Origin: CAZZEX01 sp964653285 | GTDB taxonomy: Bacteria > Chloroflexota > Anaerolineae > B4-G1 | Length of the DNA: 26,941 nt | Reading direction: 5' to 3' | NCBI GenBank assembly: GCA_964653285.1 | Contig: CAZZEX010000064.1 | Location: 1 to 26,941, forward strand | In this document: positions 15,616-23,889 of the stretch, piece after piece | How the letters are laid out: each line of letters starts with the position of its first letter | Position numbering within the stretch: the stretch's first letter is position 1 | Made by a program: the position numbers and the translations under genes | The notes under the pieces: model-generated | Seen by the model: the letters and a program-made list of their open reading frames with translations, nothing else | Databases searched by the model: none | Told to the model about the DNA's origin: nothing

Positions 15616-16103
15616 GGGGTCGCGTCACTGCCAGGGCTGACCTCCGATGAGGTGAATATTGTCATTGAAGGTGATGCCTTACCATCCGTGGATCGTTGCG
15701 ACCGCCATTAGAAAACGTCGAGTATCTGTTCCAGGAGCGGCCCTACGGCGCGTTCTCTCGCACACTGACACTAAACGTGCCTGTCGAAGCGGAGAAGGCC
15801 GAGGCGTACCTTCTCAATAAACTGGGGAAGAGCACATAAACGTAGCAAGTTCAGCGCCGGCCGAGTAGGAGCGAAGCGACGTATCGAGGCCAAGCGGGTT
15901 GTCCGTAGAGCCGCTCGCTTGGTTTCGATACGCTGGCTTCGATACGCTGCGCTACTCAGCCCAAGTCGCTACTCAACCAGCGCTCGCTCCCCGAAATATT
16001 GAGAAGATACGCCGAGGCGACTTTCGAGAACGGCGTGCTGGTGCTCACCCTGCCCAAGGCCGAGGAAACCAAACCCAAGGTCATCAGGGTCGAGAGCAAG
16101 TAG
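15616..16103 (+). pseudogene. hsp20 small heat-shock protein, interrupted and frameshifted
   Basis: Three pieces of an alpha-crystallin-domain protein are present in order. Piece one reads VASLPGLTSDEVNIVIEGDAL (15619 to about 15682). After a one-base frameshift, piece two reads LTIRGSLRPPLENVEYLF followed by QERPYGAFSRTLTLNVPVEAEKAEA (to 15806). After a ~205-base insertion, piece three reads TFENGVLVLTLPKAEETKPK and ends VIRVESK at the TAG 16101-16103. The N-terminal ~45 residues before LPGL are missing and the remnant directly abuts the cytidine deaminase stop. Intact members are ATP-independent holdase chaperones. The order of events cannot be told, but truncation, frameshift and insertion each suffice to inactivate it. 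Confidence 0.88.
15806..16010. mobile_element. 205-bp MITE with 14-bp TIRs and 8-9-bp target duplication
   Basis: The left end GTACCTTCTCAATA (from 15806) matches the inverted right end GTATCTTCTCAATA (ending 16010) at 13 of 14 positions. GCCGAGGC(G) occurs directly on both sides (15798-15806 and 16011-16019), and removing the insert restores an Hsp20 frame (AEA-TFENGVLV). The interior is a large imperfect hairpin in which CGTATCGAGGCCAAGCG pairs with CGCTTGGTTTCGATACG, a sequence type I know as a dispersed repeat. There is no transposase gene, so mobility would need an enzyme in trans. The TSD length is 8 if the element starts at the G, 9 otherwise. Confidence 0.85.
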
Positions 16104-16120
16104 ACTGGGCAAACATAGGG

Positions 16121-16155
16121 ACGGGGCAGGGTCGGGTGGCCCTGCCCGTTTCTTA
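16121..16155 (+). terminator. Rho-independent terminator candidate after the hsp20 remnant
   Basis: GGGCAGGG (16124-16131) and CCCTGCCC (16140-16147) form a perfect 8-bp stem with an 8-base loop, followed by GTTTCTT. It would end the glmU-cdd transcript and stands before the convergent acetyltransferase gene. Confidence 0.65.
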
Positions 16156-16191
16156 TGGACGGTGAGCGGGATGCTTGCGTACAAGTGGAGT

Positions 16192-16803
16192 TCATTCTGA
16201 CGTCTCCTGGACATTCGTTAGTCTGACTGAATCACCACTTTTGACAAAGTTCAGACCACAATCGCCGCAGGTTGCAATTCCCTTTTGAAACCTCAATGGT
16301 TGTCCACACTGGCAGACCCAACCCCGTACACGAGCTGGGTTACCAATTACCAGGGCATACGAAGGTACATCCCTGGTGACCACGGCTCCGCCTCCGACCA
16401 TGGAGAACTCACCAATCGTGATGCCTGCAAGTATGATTGCGCCAGCCCCCAATGAAGCACCTCGTCTCACGAGAGTAGGCAAAAGCCACCCACGATTGCT
16501 GTATCGCTTCTTGGCCTGAGGGAGTCGTGGGGACCTGGGATAAAGATCGTTTGTAAAAAACACATGTGGACCAACAAACACACCATCCTCCAGGGTGACC
16601 CCCTCCCAAATCATGTTCCCGTTTTTGATGGTCACGTTGTCCCCAATAATAACTCCGGATTCGATGAAGCAATAGTCTCCGATATTGCAATTCGCGCCGA
16701 TGGAGACGCCTTTCATTGCATGGGCGAAGGCCCAAATGCGCGTACCCTGACCAATCTGTTGAGTTTCTACTATTGCAGTTGGGTGTGTGAATATCTCGTT
16801 CAT
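16192..16803 (-). CDS. WbpD/WlbB-like sugar N-acetyltransferase with zinc ribbon
   Basis: The product has 203 residues. Hexapeptide repeats of a left-handed beta-helix run through residues 8-160 (THPTAIVE, GTRIWAFAHAMKGVSIGANCNIGDYCFIE, VIIGDNVTIKNG, VFVGPHVFFTND, RRGASLGAGAIILAGITIG, MVGGGAVVTRDVPSYALVIGNPARV). This closely follows the enzymes that acetylate the 3-amino group of UDP-2-acetamido-3-amino-glucuronate. The C-terminus adds a four-Cys zinc ribbon (C164, C166, C179, C182), a common extension in this group. Its ATG overlaps the TGA of an upstream remnant by 4 bases (16800-16803). It is the last gene of the minus-strand glycan locus and suggests a di-N-acetylated amino-sugar acid as a building block. 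Confidence 0.85.
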   Translation of the reverse strand: MNEIFTHPTAIVETQQIGQGTRIWAFAHAMKGVSIGANCNIGDYCFIESGVIIGDNVTIKNGNMIWEGVTLEDGVFVGPHVFFTNDLYPRSPRLPQAKKRYSNRGWLLPTLVRRGASLGAGAIILAGITIGEFSMVGGGAVVTRDVPSYALVIGNPARVRGWVCQCGQPLRFQKGIATCGDCGLNFVKSGDSVRLTNVQETSE

Positions 16804-16958
16804 GAGGTTATCTCTGTCAGTGGTTTATTGATGGCCTCCAACGTCCTCACAACTCCAAGGCCAAACAGACCATCAGATCGGAGTTCGTGCGCCAACATGG
16901 TGGGCGCCAATCGCGCTATCGGGGTTTCGCCAAGACGCAAGCTGGCTTTATCACTTCC
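16800..16958 (-). pseudogene. C-terminal remnant resembling a Gfo/Idh/MocA sugar dehydrogenase
   Basis: Immediately after the TAG of the lyase fusion, the same frame stays open for 52 codons and ends at a TGA that overlaps the ATG of the acetyltransferase. Its translation ends with GLFGLGVVRTLEAINK followed by PLTEITS, which resembles the last helix of Gfo/Idh/MocA-type sugar dehydrogenases (GLRVVRVLEAA-type endings). In wbp/wlb loci such a dehydrogenase (WbpB/WlbA) is the usual partner of the acetyltransferase. I infer that most of that gene was lost when the upstream genes were joined here. The match is short and the call is tentative. Confidence 0.4.
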
Positions 16959-19900
16959 CTAATTCCAAGATTTCAAAATTAGAGGTAAGTAGATTGTCAA
17001 CCCGGTGTAGGGGGCGGGCGCGGGGGTAACGGTGACTGAGGTCGTCGTCGTGAGCACGCTGACCGAGTTACTGGCGGTGACGACCGCCGTATAGATGCCG
17101 ATGGTCGGGTAAGTGTGGGTCACCACGGCCCCACTGCCGGTCGTCCCGCCTGTGGGGAGCAACGGCGAACCGCCTGTGGTGAGCAATGGTGAACCATCGC
17201 CAAAGGCCCAGGTGTAGGCCACGTTGCTGCCCGCCGCGACCGTGGCCGTCAGCATGGTGGCCTGACCCAACACTGTTGGACTGTCGCTAATAATGAGAGG
17301 CAAGTAGATCAGCTCTACATCAAAAGTAATGTGCTCGCCAGATCGAGTAAAAGACCAGAGTGTCCCATTCAGGGTCAGGTGCTCTGCCTGGGGCGCATAG
17401 AGTGTTACTTCGGTGAGTATGTTGCCGTAGACAGCAACAGTCTGGTCAGAGTACATGGCTTCAAACGGCTCATTCTCATCGAGATTTGTGACTAAAACTT
17501 TGCCCATAGCCTGATTTGTCAAGAATGTGCCGCCGTACACAAACAATTTCTCCAACCCCTCATCCGCCCCTCGGGAAACAACGGCAACCTGGCCATCGTA
17601 ATAGTAAGGACCAACAGTGGTAGCAGAGACAGGCTGAGCGTAAGTAAGCAGTACGTCATCAGTGCGACCACTGCCGTCATTCATTTCAACTCTCACTGTG
17701 GCTGCTTCCCCGCTGTCATCAAGGATGTCCACGCTAGGCTTCGTACTCCAAGAGGCATCGTCTGTAGGGTATAGAATGTGTATGAATCGAACGTTATCCA
17801 GAGGTGACACTGGCCGGATGTGGACGTAAGGATATCCGTCGTTCCCGGTGGTGGCCGTGAATGGCTGGGGTGCGGCGACCCCGACGCCCAGGATCTGCCC
17901 GCCTCCGGCATCACCTCGCACCCAGTCCCCCTCGACCGACACGCTGTCCCCGAAGTGGCATACCCAGTCGTACTGGTGGGCGGCATCGGCGGCCAGGTTG
18001 TCCAGCATCACGAAATAGTCCGGGCGGACAAACACCACGTAGCGGGTGATATCTTCCAGACCTGCGATGTCTTTGTAGCGCCGTGTGGCATCCGCCGCGA
18101 CGTAGGCAAAGCCCGGCGTGTTGGCCGTTGCTTCCAGGTAGCCATCGCTGCCGATGAAATCCTCAGGATATTTTCCATAGTGATCGTGCGGCGGTCTGTA
18201 CTGGCCTTGACCGTCAATGAGGAGCGTGTTATGCAACGCGGTGGCGGTTTTGTCATAGCCCTCGCTTTCAGGGGCCAGCCACTGCCCCGCTCGATGGATA
18301 TAGAAACCGTTGCTGTCGTCGTGATCGTGACCGGTGTTTAGCGAGCAACCTGTGTCGACGCACGGTGGTTCCCACGGGTAGACCTCCTGGGTGAACGTAT
18401 CAAAAGCGAACCGCCCCCCATAAGCGCCCGTCTTCAAGCCAAAGATCAGATCGTCCTCGCCCCAGCCGGTGCACCAGATGACGCCCTCCAGATCGGGGAA
18501 CACGCGCGCTTGCTCAAGATTAGTGGGCGATTGAGGGTTGACGGTGGGATCGTAGTAGAGAAACTCAAAAACGTACCAGGGGGTTGTCCACACACCTGCA
18601 GATCTACCCTCGGCGGCAATCAGTTGTTGAGCCATCCATTCGGCATACCCATTGTCATTCTCACTGGCGATGAAGCGCAGCACGTTCTGTGGGCTTTTGC
18701 TGTTACCCCACGACCACTCGAAATCCCCATAGGCCAGGATGAACTGCGTGCTGTCCGGAATGTGATTGTAGAGGCGCCAATAAGGGTAATTGCGCAGATA
18801 GGCGTACGGGAGGATTTCAGCCCCCTGGATTCTTCTCAGGTTGACCAAAAAGGGCAGCGACAGCGTCAGCCCGTAGGACTGATAGGGGATGCCTTCGTGC
18901 CAACTGCCGTCACCGATCCCGTTCAGCACGTACTGCCCCCGGGACAGCCGGCTGCTGGCCTGGTCAATCCACGTCTGGGCGCGATCATCTTCGCCCAAAA
19001 GGGCCAGGCCCGCCATACCCAGGGCGCTGTGGGTAGTCCAGTAGTGGTTTTGCAGGTATGATTTGCGCCACCAATTCTGCCACGAATTGTCTTTCGGCCC
19101 CACACTCGCCTCATACATCTTGTGCGCCCAACCAGCCAGGCTCTCGCGCACGGTCTGCCGCTCGGCCGGGGTGAGGGTGTTGTACAGCCAGTCATAAGCA
19201 ATGGCGTTGCCCAGCAACATGTGGGCATGGCCCAGACTGCGCCAGTTGTTCTCGCCCCACTGCTCCCAGGAGGCATAGGTGAGGAGATAGGTCTTGGCCA
19301 GATCGCAGTGACCGGCATCCCCGGTGATGACACAGGCAAAAGCGAAGGGGATCAGTTGATTGCCGTAGTTCCGATAAGTGTCCAGGTCTCCATCGGGTGG
19401 GGCCGATGGAGGTGGTGAGGTTCCTAGTTGGGAATCCACATAGTCCCTGATCGGGATCCAGATCTCCTGGTGGGTGGTCGCCGCCTGGGCCTGCAGAGTC
19501 GGGATGTCGCTCACGTCGAAAAACAGTCGGGGATGACCCTCCCCGGTCGTAGCAAGAGGTTTAGGAGTAGTATTGGGCTGGGGCGTTGACGAAATGTATT
19601 CAAATAACTCTTCAGCCACTATGGCGTGCCCTGTCACGCCCCAATCGTGGCCTTCTGGTGAAGCGTATTCGGAGCGATCCATACCAGCAAACCATCCTCG
19701 ACTGTCCAGGAATTCCAGGCCTCCACTTCCTTTCAAATCTAGCACGCACTGCTTTATAGCAGGGCTCTGTTCCAGATCGCCATCAACGGAGAAAAAGACG
19801 AGACGACAACCCTGACTGTGCAGGTCTCTCGCGAATGCCGTTAAGAGCTCACAATAATATGTTTCCGCTCCAACATCTGCTTCAGTTGCTGGTGTACCTG

Positions 19901-20708
19901 CTGCTGCTTCAGTTCCTGCCTCGGTTGCTGGTGTGGTCTCTGTTATCTGCTTACCTTCTGATGAGCGCTTCAAGTCAATCTGTCGGAACGCTCCCTGTAG
20001 GTTGTGGCTTAGGAACCTGTAAGCCATACTCCGTGTATTGAAGAAATCGTGGAATCCACCGACACTCCGGATAAACTTGCGTATTCTATTGGTATGGGAG
20101 CCAAGTTCAGCATCCTTGAAAGCAAATTGCTTTTGTTCGGCATCCCAACGTGCAATGGGCAGCGCCAGGCCGTCTGAAGGGCCATTGCTACAGTATTGTA
20201 GTAAGACAACAACAGGACCAAACTGCGCCCCAAAATCATAATACCTGCGAATGTGTTGAGGTAAACCCCAAGCCGCATTTCCCAGGTTAACAACTTTATA
20301 CGCGCCGTTGAATAGCTGCTCTAGTCGGTAGGCGTACGTCTCATCATCCTGCACACCTACGCCAAAAGCGTACGAGTCTCCAAGAGATACGATCTTGGGT
20401 GTTGGCGAGTTCGGATCCACCACACGACCACGATAACGAAACTCATTCACAGCATACCAATATTCCCATTCGCCCGGGAGATAATGGTGCATGCGAACAT
20501 TTGAGTAGTTGATCTGCCCGTATTCTTTATCAGATTCCCAACGGGGGTTCATCAAAGGCATAGGAAAAAACATACGGACCAAGCCCTCTGCTAGTAGGCT
20601 ACCCAGCACCAAGCCGAAAACAAGCAGCCCAATAGAAGGCAAAACGCCAAGAAGCTTTGCCCCAACGCCCCTCCGGTTGGATGCCATGCTGCGCATGAAA
20701 GCCTTCAC
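16959..20708 (-). CDS. SGNH - heparinase II/III-like lyase - PKD fusion with YLPLILKSWN tail
   Basis: The product has 1249 residues. A signal anchor lies at about 19-43. An AlgX/AlgJ-like SGNH domain spans about 45-372, with GDSYAFG (110-116, Ser112), the region NLGNAAWG, and D355/H361 in DWGVTGH as catalytic dyad. A Pro/Thr linker leads to a heparinase II/III-like lyase (from HPRLFF at 392 to about 1125): NHYWTTHSALG, the GDGSWHEGIPY stretch of the toroid domain, then GHDHDDSNG (about 791) and ALHNTLLIDGQGQ (about 825) of the beta-sandwich. A PKD-like domain (about 1140-1232) and the tail follow. The SGNH part would add or remove acyl groups and the lyase would cleave acidic glycan, both outside the membrane. 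An internal LIYLPLI near residue 1132 looks like an older end. The SGNH part looks AT-richer than the lyase part. Confidence 0.88.
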   Translation of the reverse strand: MKAFMRSMASNRRGVGAKLLGVLPSIGLLVFGLVLGSLLAEGLVRMFFPMPLMNPRWESDKEYGQINYSNVRMHHYLPGEWEYWYAVNEFRYRGRVVDPNSPTPKIVSLGDSYAFGVGVQDDETYAYRLEQLFNGAYKVVNLGNAAWGLPQHIRRYYDFGAQFGPVVVLLQYCSNGPSDGLALPIARWDAEQKQFAFKDAELGSHTNRIRKFIRSVGGFHDFFNTRSMAYRFLSHNLQGAFRQIDLKRSSEGKQITETTPATEAGTEAAAGTPATEADVGAETYYCELLTAFARDLHSQGCRLVFFSVDGDLEQSPAIKQCVLDLKGSGGLEFLDSRGWFAGMDRSEYASPEGHDWGVTGHAIVAEELFEYISSTPQPNTTPKPLATTGEGHPRLFFDVSDIPTLQAQAATTHQEIWIPIRDYVDSQLGTSPPPSAPPDGDLDTYRNYGNQLIPFAFACVITGDAGHCDLAKTYLLTYASWEQWGENNWRSLGHAHMLLGNAIAYDWLYNTLTPAERQTVRESLAGWAHKMYEASVGPKDNSWQNWWRKSYLQNHYWTTHSALGMAGLALLGEDDRAQTWIDQASSRLSRGQYVLNGIGDGSWHEGIPYQSYGLTLSLPFLVNLRRIQGAEILPYAYLRNYPYWRLYNHIPDSTQFILAYGDFEWSWGNSKSPQNVLRFIASENDNGYAEWMAQQLIAAEGRSAGVWTTPWYVFEFLYYDPTVNPQSPTNLEQARVFPDLEGVIWCTGWGEDDLIFGLKTGAYGGRFAFDTFTQEVYPWEPPCVDTGCSLNTGHDHDDSNGFYIHRAGQWLAPESEGYDKTATALHNTLLIDGQGQYRPPHDHYGKYPEDFIGSDGYLEATANTPGFAYVAADATRRYKDIAGLEDITRYVVFVRPDYFVMLDNLAADAAHQYDWVCHFGDSVSVEGDWVRGDAGGGQILGVGVAAPQPFTATTGNDGYPYVHIRPVSPLDNVRFIHILYPTDDASWSTKPSVDILDDSGEAATVRVEMNDGSGRTDDVLLTYAQPVSATTVGPYYYDGQVAVVSRGADEGLEKLFVYGGTFLTNQAMGKVLVTNLDENEPFEAMYSDQTVAVYGNILTEVTLYAPQAEHLTLNGTLWSFTRSGEHITFDVELIYLPLIISDSPTVLGQATMLTATVAAGSNVAYTWAFGDGSPLLTTGGSPLLPTGGTTGSGAVVTHTYPTIGIYTAVVTASNSVSVLTTTTSVTVTPAPAPYTGLTIYLPLILKSWN

Positions 20709-20726
20709 TGCATACCTCCAGATTTG

Positions 20727-21932
20727 CTACTTTACGGTACCTGTATTGAGTAATTGCTCGCAAATCCTCTGAGCAATCATTTGCCCGGCAAGGCGATGGC
20801 CCTCGGCATTCCAATGCCCTTCACCCACAGTGGTATTCTCAAATCCGTGCAAAAAAACCTGATGTTCCTCCACGTAGGCCTGGAGGGGCCGGGCTAGATT
20901 CAGCACCGACAAATCCTCACGCTCGCCTAATGCCTTGATGCGCAAGTCCGGATAAAACAAGTCATGGATGCCCAAGGATTCCATGTACTCTTTACGAACT
21001 GAGGGGTCTGGATGCACTTGAATTGAATTGCTCAAAGTAACAACCAAAAAGTCCGCTCCCTTTTCCGCCACCTCATCCCGCATCAACACAATCAATCCCT
21101 CCGTCACCCGCCACGCCTCTGCCCAAACAGGATTCCCCGGTTCAAGGTAGATCGCGTCATCCAGGCCGAATTCTTTAATCGCACCTTCGTACGCAGGGTC
21201 AAGTCCTTGCTTAGTTATTCTGTATTCCTTGAGGGCATTTTTCGCTTCATTGGCAAGTTGCAAAACTCGCGAGGAGTTAACTACCCGATATCCCAACTGG
21301 GCGTACCACGTTTGCCTGGCTTGATAAGCGGCTGATTTAAGGCACGACGCATCAAGGACCAGCTCACCGCCGCGATAGAAGAAATAGGGCATCAAAGGGT
21401 CCTGCTCGAGGGCTCGGGAATTGTTGCGGATGTCATTACCCGTGGTGAAGGCGAGCACCACAATATCAGGATCGTAGTCCCAGGCGCGATGGCGCAGGGT
21501 CATGAGCTCCTGTGCCGTCCCGTAGCCGGCAACCCCAAAATTAATAGCCTCAACCTTCTGCCCAGCCAGAGCCTCACATCCCCCAAGCTCCCGTTCCATA
21601 ACCGCCCAGAAGGCGTTTCCCATGGGCACCTCCAAAGCCGAGGCATAGGAATCTCCGAGCACAACGATGCGCAACGTGTTTGCAGGTTTTACCTTGGTGT
21701 GTTCCCTATCCCGTAATCCATCGCTATTAATGCGTACGTAGGCCTCACCCTCCTTACGATACCAGCCTTCTGCGCCAGGTCTAAGCGCCGTGCATGCGTG
21801 TTCGTCCAAGGTATAGAAACTCGGATACGAGATGCCAGCGATGCGCAATCCGATTTCGAGCATTAACACCCCAATCACCAAGCCAGTCAGGATCAATAGG
21901 AGATTTCCTACCCAGCGCCTTGGTCTTGACAT
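20727..21932 (-). CDS. Membrane-anchored SGNH/GDSL hydrolase or acyltransferase
   Basis: From ATG 21932 the product has 401 residues. One transmembrane segment (about 8-32) anchors it with the catalytic domain outside. VLGDSYA carries the nucleophile Ser95. INFGVAGYGTAQE and FTTGNDIRNNS supply the Gly and Asn positions of the oxyanion hole. GEGHWNAEGH near the end supplies the His, but the usual Asp of DxH-W-N appears as Glu371. I prefer 21932 over the longer frame from 22001 because GGGGAG stands 6 bases before it. Such proteins esterify or de-esterify exported polysaccharides. It lies 18 bases upstream of the SGNH-lyase fusion gene, whose N-terminal domain is of the same superfamily, so the two likely act on the same polymer. 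Confidence 0.85.
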   Translation of the reverse strand: MSRPRRWVGNLLLILTGLVIGVLMLEIGLRIAGISYPSFYTLDEHACTALRPGAEGWYRKEGEAYVRINSDGLRDREHTKVKPANTLRIVVLGDSYASALEVPMGNAFWAVMERELGGCEALAGQKVEAINFGVAGYGTAQELMTLRHRAWDYDPDIVVLAFTTGNDIRNNSRALEQDPLMPYFFYRGGELVLDASCLKSAAYQARQTWYAQLGYRVVNSSRVLQLANEAKNALKEYRITKQGLDPAYEGAIKEFGLDDAIYLEPGNPVWAEAWRVTEGLIVLMRDEVAEKGADFLVVTLSNSIQVHPDPSVRKEYMESLGIHDLFYPDLRIKALGEREDLSVLNLARPLQAYVEEHQVFLHGFENTTVGEGHWNAEGHRLAGQMIAQRICEQLLNTGTVK

Positions 21933-22053
21933 TGCCATCTCCCCTGGTTCGTCCGTCCACTCCGAAAGTTGGATATTGTTAGATGCCTTGCAGAATATCA
22001 CGATGTCTAGATCGAATTGTCTCTCCTACCTCTGGCCCGAAAGATGCAGCCCA

Positions 22054-23889
22054 CTAATCCAACGCCACGGGGCCGGGCTTGACGGGTGTGGTCATGTGGT
22101 CCGGCTTGTTGACCAGGAACGGACCCATGACCAGTTGATCAAGGCCACTATTGGCGAAGGTGTTGAGCGCATCCCGCGGCGAATTGACGATGGGCTCACC
22201 ACGCAGGTTGTAGCTGGTATTGAGCAACACCGGGATGCCGGTCGCTTGGCCAAACTTTTCGATGATGCGGTAATAGGCTGGGTTCCACTCCTGGCGAACG
22301 GTTTGCATGCGACCCGTACCGCCGACGTGGCAGACAGCCCGTACTTTATCGCGTTTATCCTCCCTGAAGGGCGAAACCATTAACATAAAGCGGGGTGGGT
22401 ACTGCCTGTCCAACCCATCGGTGGTAAAGTACTCGTGGGCTTGTTCTTCCAGGATCACTGGCGCGAAGGGACGGAACGGTTCGCGGAACTTGATCTTAAC
22501 GTTGACGATTTCTTTCATTTCCCCACGGCGTGGGTCGGCCAGGATGGAACGGCTGCCCAATGCGCGCGGGCCCCACTCGAAGCGCCCCTGGAACCAGCCG
22601 ATGACCTTGCCCTGAAGGATGGTATCTAACGCCCGGTCGAGCAGCACCTCCATATCGTCGAAGCGTTCGTAGGGAAAGCCGCTCGCTTCGATGGCCTCGA
22701 CCATCTGCGCTTCCGAGTACTCAGCGCCCCAGTAGTTGTGCTCCTGCACGAACTGGCGAGGTTGATCGAGAATAACGTGGTAGGCATACAGGGCCGCGCC
22801 CAGCGCTCCCCCAGAGTCGCCCGCAGCCGGCTGAATCCATATCTCCTTAAAGGCCGACTCGCGCATCACCCGCCCGTTCGCCACCGAGTTGAGGGCCACA
22901 CCGCCAGCCATGACCAGTTTGTCGAGGCCGGTCTTCTTGTGAGCAGTGTTGACCATCTTGAGGATGACCTCTTCGGTCACACGCTGGATACTGGCGGCGA
23001 CGTCGGCGTACTTTTGATTCTGCTCGGCCGTACGGTCATCCCACTGGGGGTGATCTTTGTGGGGATGGGTGACCGGGGTGAAAAAGTCTGATTCTGGCTT
23101 GCGCGGCGGCCCGAACAATTCCACGAACTTGTGATTAAAGGTATCGGTCATGGAATAGTGGTAGGAGAAGTAATCCATGTTCATTTCGATAGATCCATCG
23201 TCGGCGACGCGGACGACTTTGTGAACCTTGTCAATGTACCTGGGCTCGCCATAGGGAGCCATGCCCATCACCTTGTATTCGCCACTGTTGACACGAAAGC
23301 CCAGGTAGGCGGTGAAGGCCGAATAGAGCAAGCCTAGTGAGTGGGGAAAGCGCAGTTCATCCCACAACTCGATGCTGTTTTCGGAACCGTCAGTCCACCG
23401 GGCCGTGCCTTTGCCGATGGAAGCAGTCGTCCACTCGCCGACGCCGTCCATGGTCACGATCGCGGCTTCATCGAAGGGAGAGGCAAACATGGCACTGGCC
23501 GCGTGGGAGATATGGTGATCGGTGAAGAGGATCTTTTCAGCCGGCACGTCGAGTTCACGCATCAGGATGTTTTTGATCCATAGCTTTTCATCAAAGTAAT
23601 TGATCATTGCCTCTCCAAAGACTCTCCACGACCGGGGAAAGGTGCCAAGAGAGGTAAGCAGGACACGTTCGAATTTTACAAAGGGCTTCTCGTAAAAGAC
23701 GACATAGTCGAGGTCCTGGCCGGTGATACCTGCTGTGTCAAGGCAGAACCGGATGGCGTTACGAGGGAAGCCGTTATCGTGTTTTCTACGCGTGAAGCGC
23801 TCTTCCTCGGCGGCAGCGACGAGCATCCCGTCCTTCAACAATGCAGTCGCCGAGTCGTGATAAAAACAAGAGACACCCAAAATAAACAT
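22054..23889 (-). CDS. NodU/CmcH-type O-carbamoyltransferase
   Basis: The product has 611 residues, the normal full length. The N-terminal ASKHA-fold domain begins ILGVSCFYHDSATALL and carries the metal-binding HHISHAASA (H125, H126, H129) and VTMDGVGEW. Later motifs include VMAGGVALNSVANG, QPAAGDSGGALGAAL and, in the C-terminal domain, GWFQGRFEWGPRALGSRSIL and VLLNTSYNLRGEPIV. Such enzymes transfer a carbamoyl group from carbamoyl phosphate to a hydroxyl of a sugar or natural product by way of carbamoyl-adenylate. Its ATG overlaps the stop of the SxtJ-like gene by one base (TAATG). In this locus the acceptor is likely a sugar of the surface polymer. Confidence 0.95.
   Translation of the reverse strand: MFILGVSCFYHDSATALLKDGMLVAAAEEERFTRRKHDNGFPRNAIRFCLDTAGITGQDLDYVVFYEKPFVKFERVLLTSLGTFPRSWRVFGEAMINYFDEKLWIKNILMRELDVPAEKILFTDHHISHAASAMFASPFDEAAIVTMDGVGEWTTASIGKGTARWTDGSENSIELWDELRFPHSLGLLYSAFTAYLGFRVNSGEYKVMGMAPYGEPRYIDKVHKVVRVADDGSIEMNMDYFSYHYSMTDTFNHKFVELFGPPRKPESDFFTPVTHPHKDHPQWDDRTAEQNQKYADVAASIQRVTEEVILKMVNTAHKKTGLDKLVMAGGVALNSVANGRVMRESAFKEIWIQPAAGDSGGALGAALYAYHVILDQPRQFVQEHNYWGAEYSEAQMVEAIEASGFPYERFDDMEVLLDRALDTILQGKVIGWFQGRFEWGPRALGSRSILADPRRGEMKEIVNVKIKFREPFRPFAPVILEEQAHEYFTTDGLDRQYPPRFMLMVSPFREDKRDKVRAVCHVGGTGRMQTVRQEWNPAYYRIIEKFGQATGIPVLLNTSYNLRGEPIVNSPRDALNTFANSGLDQLVMGPFLVNKPDHMTTPVKPGPVALD

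Noticed and set aside
16959..20708. Two separate genes (SGNH and lyase) joined by error
   Set aside because: A single uninterrupted frame with a continuous Pro/Thr linker covers both; without reads I keep the fusion but list how to test it.
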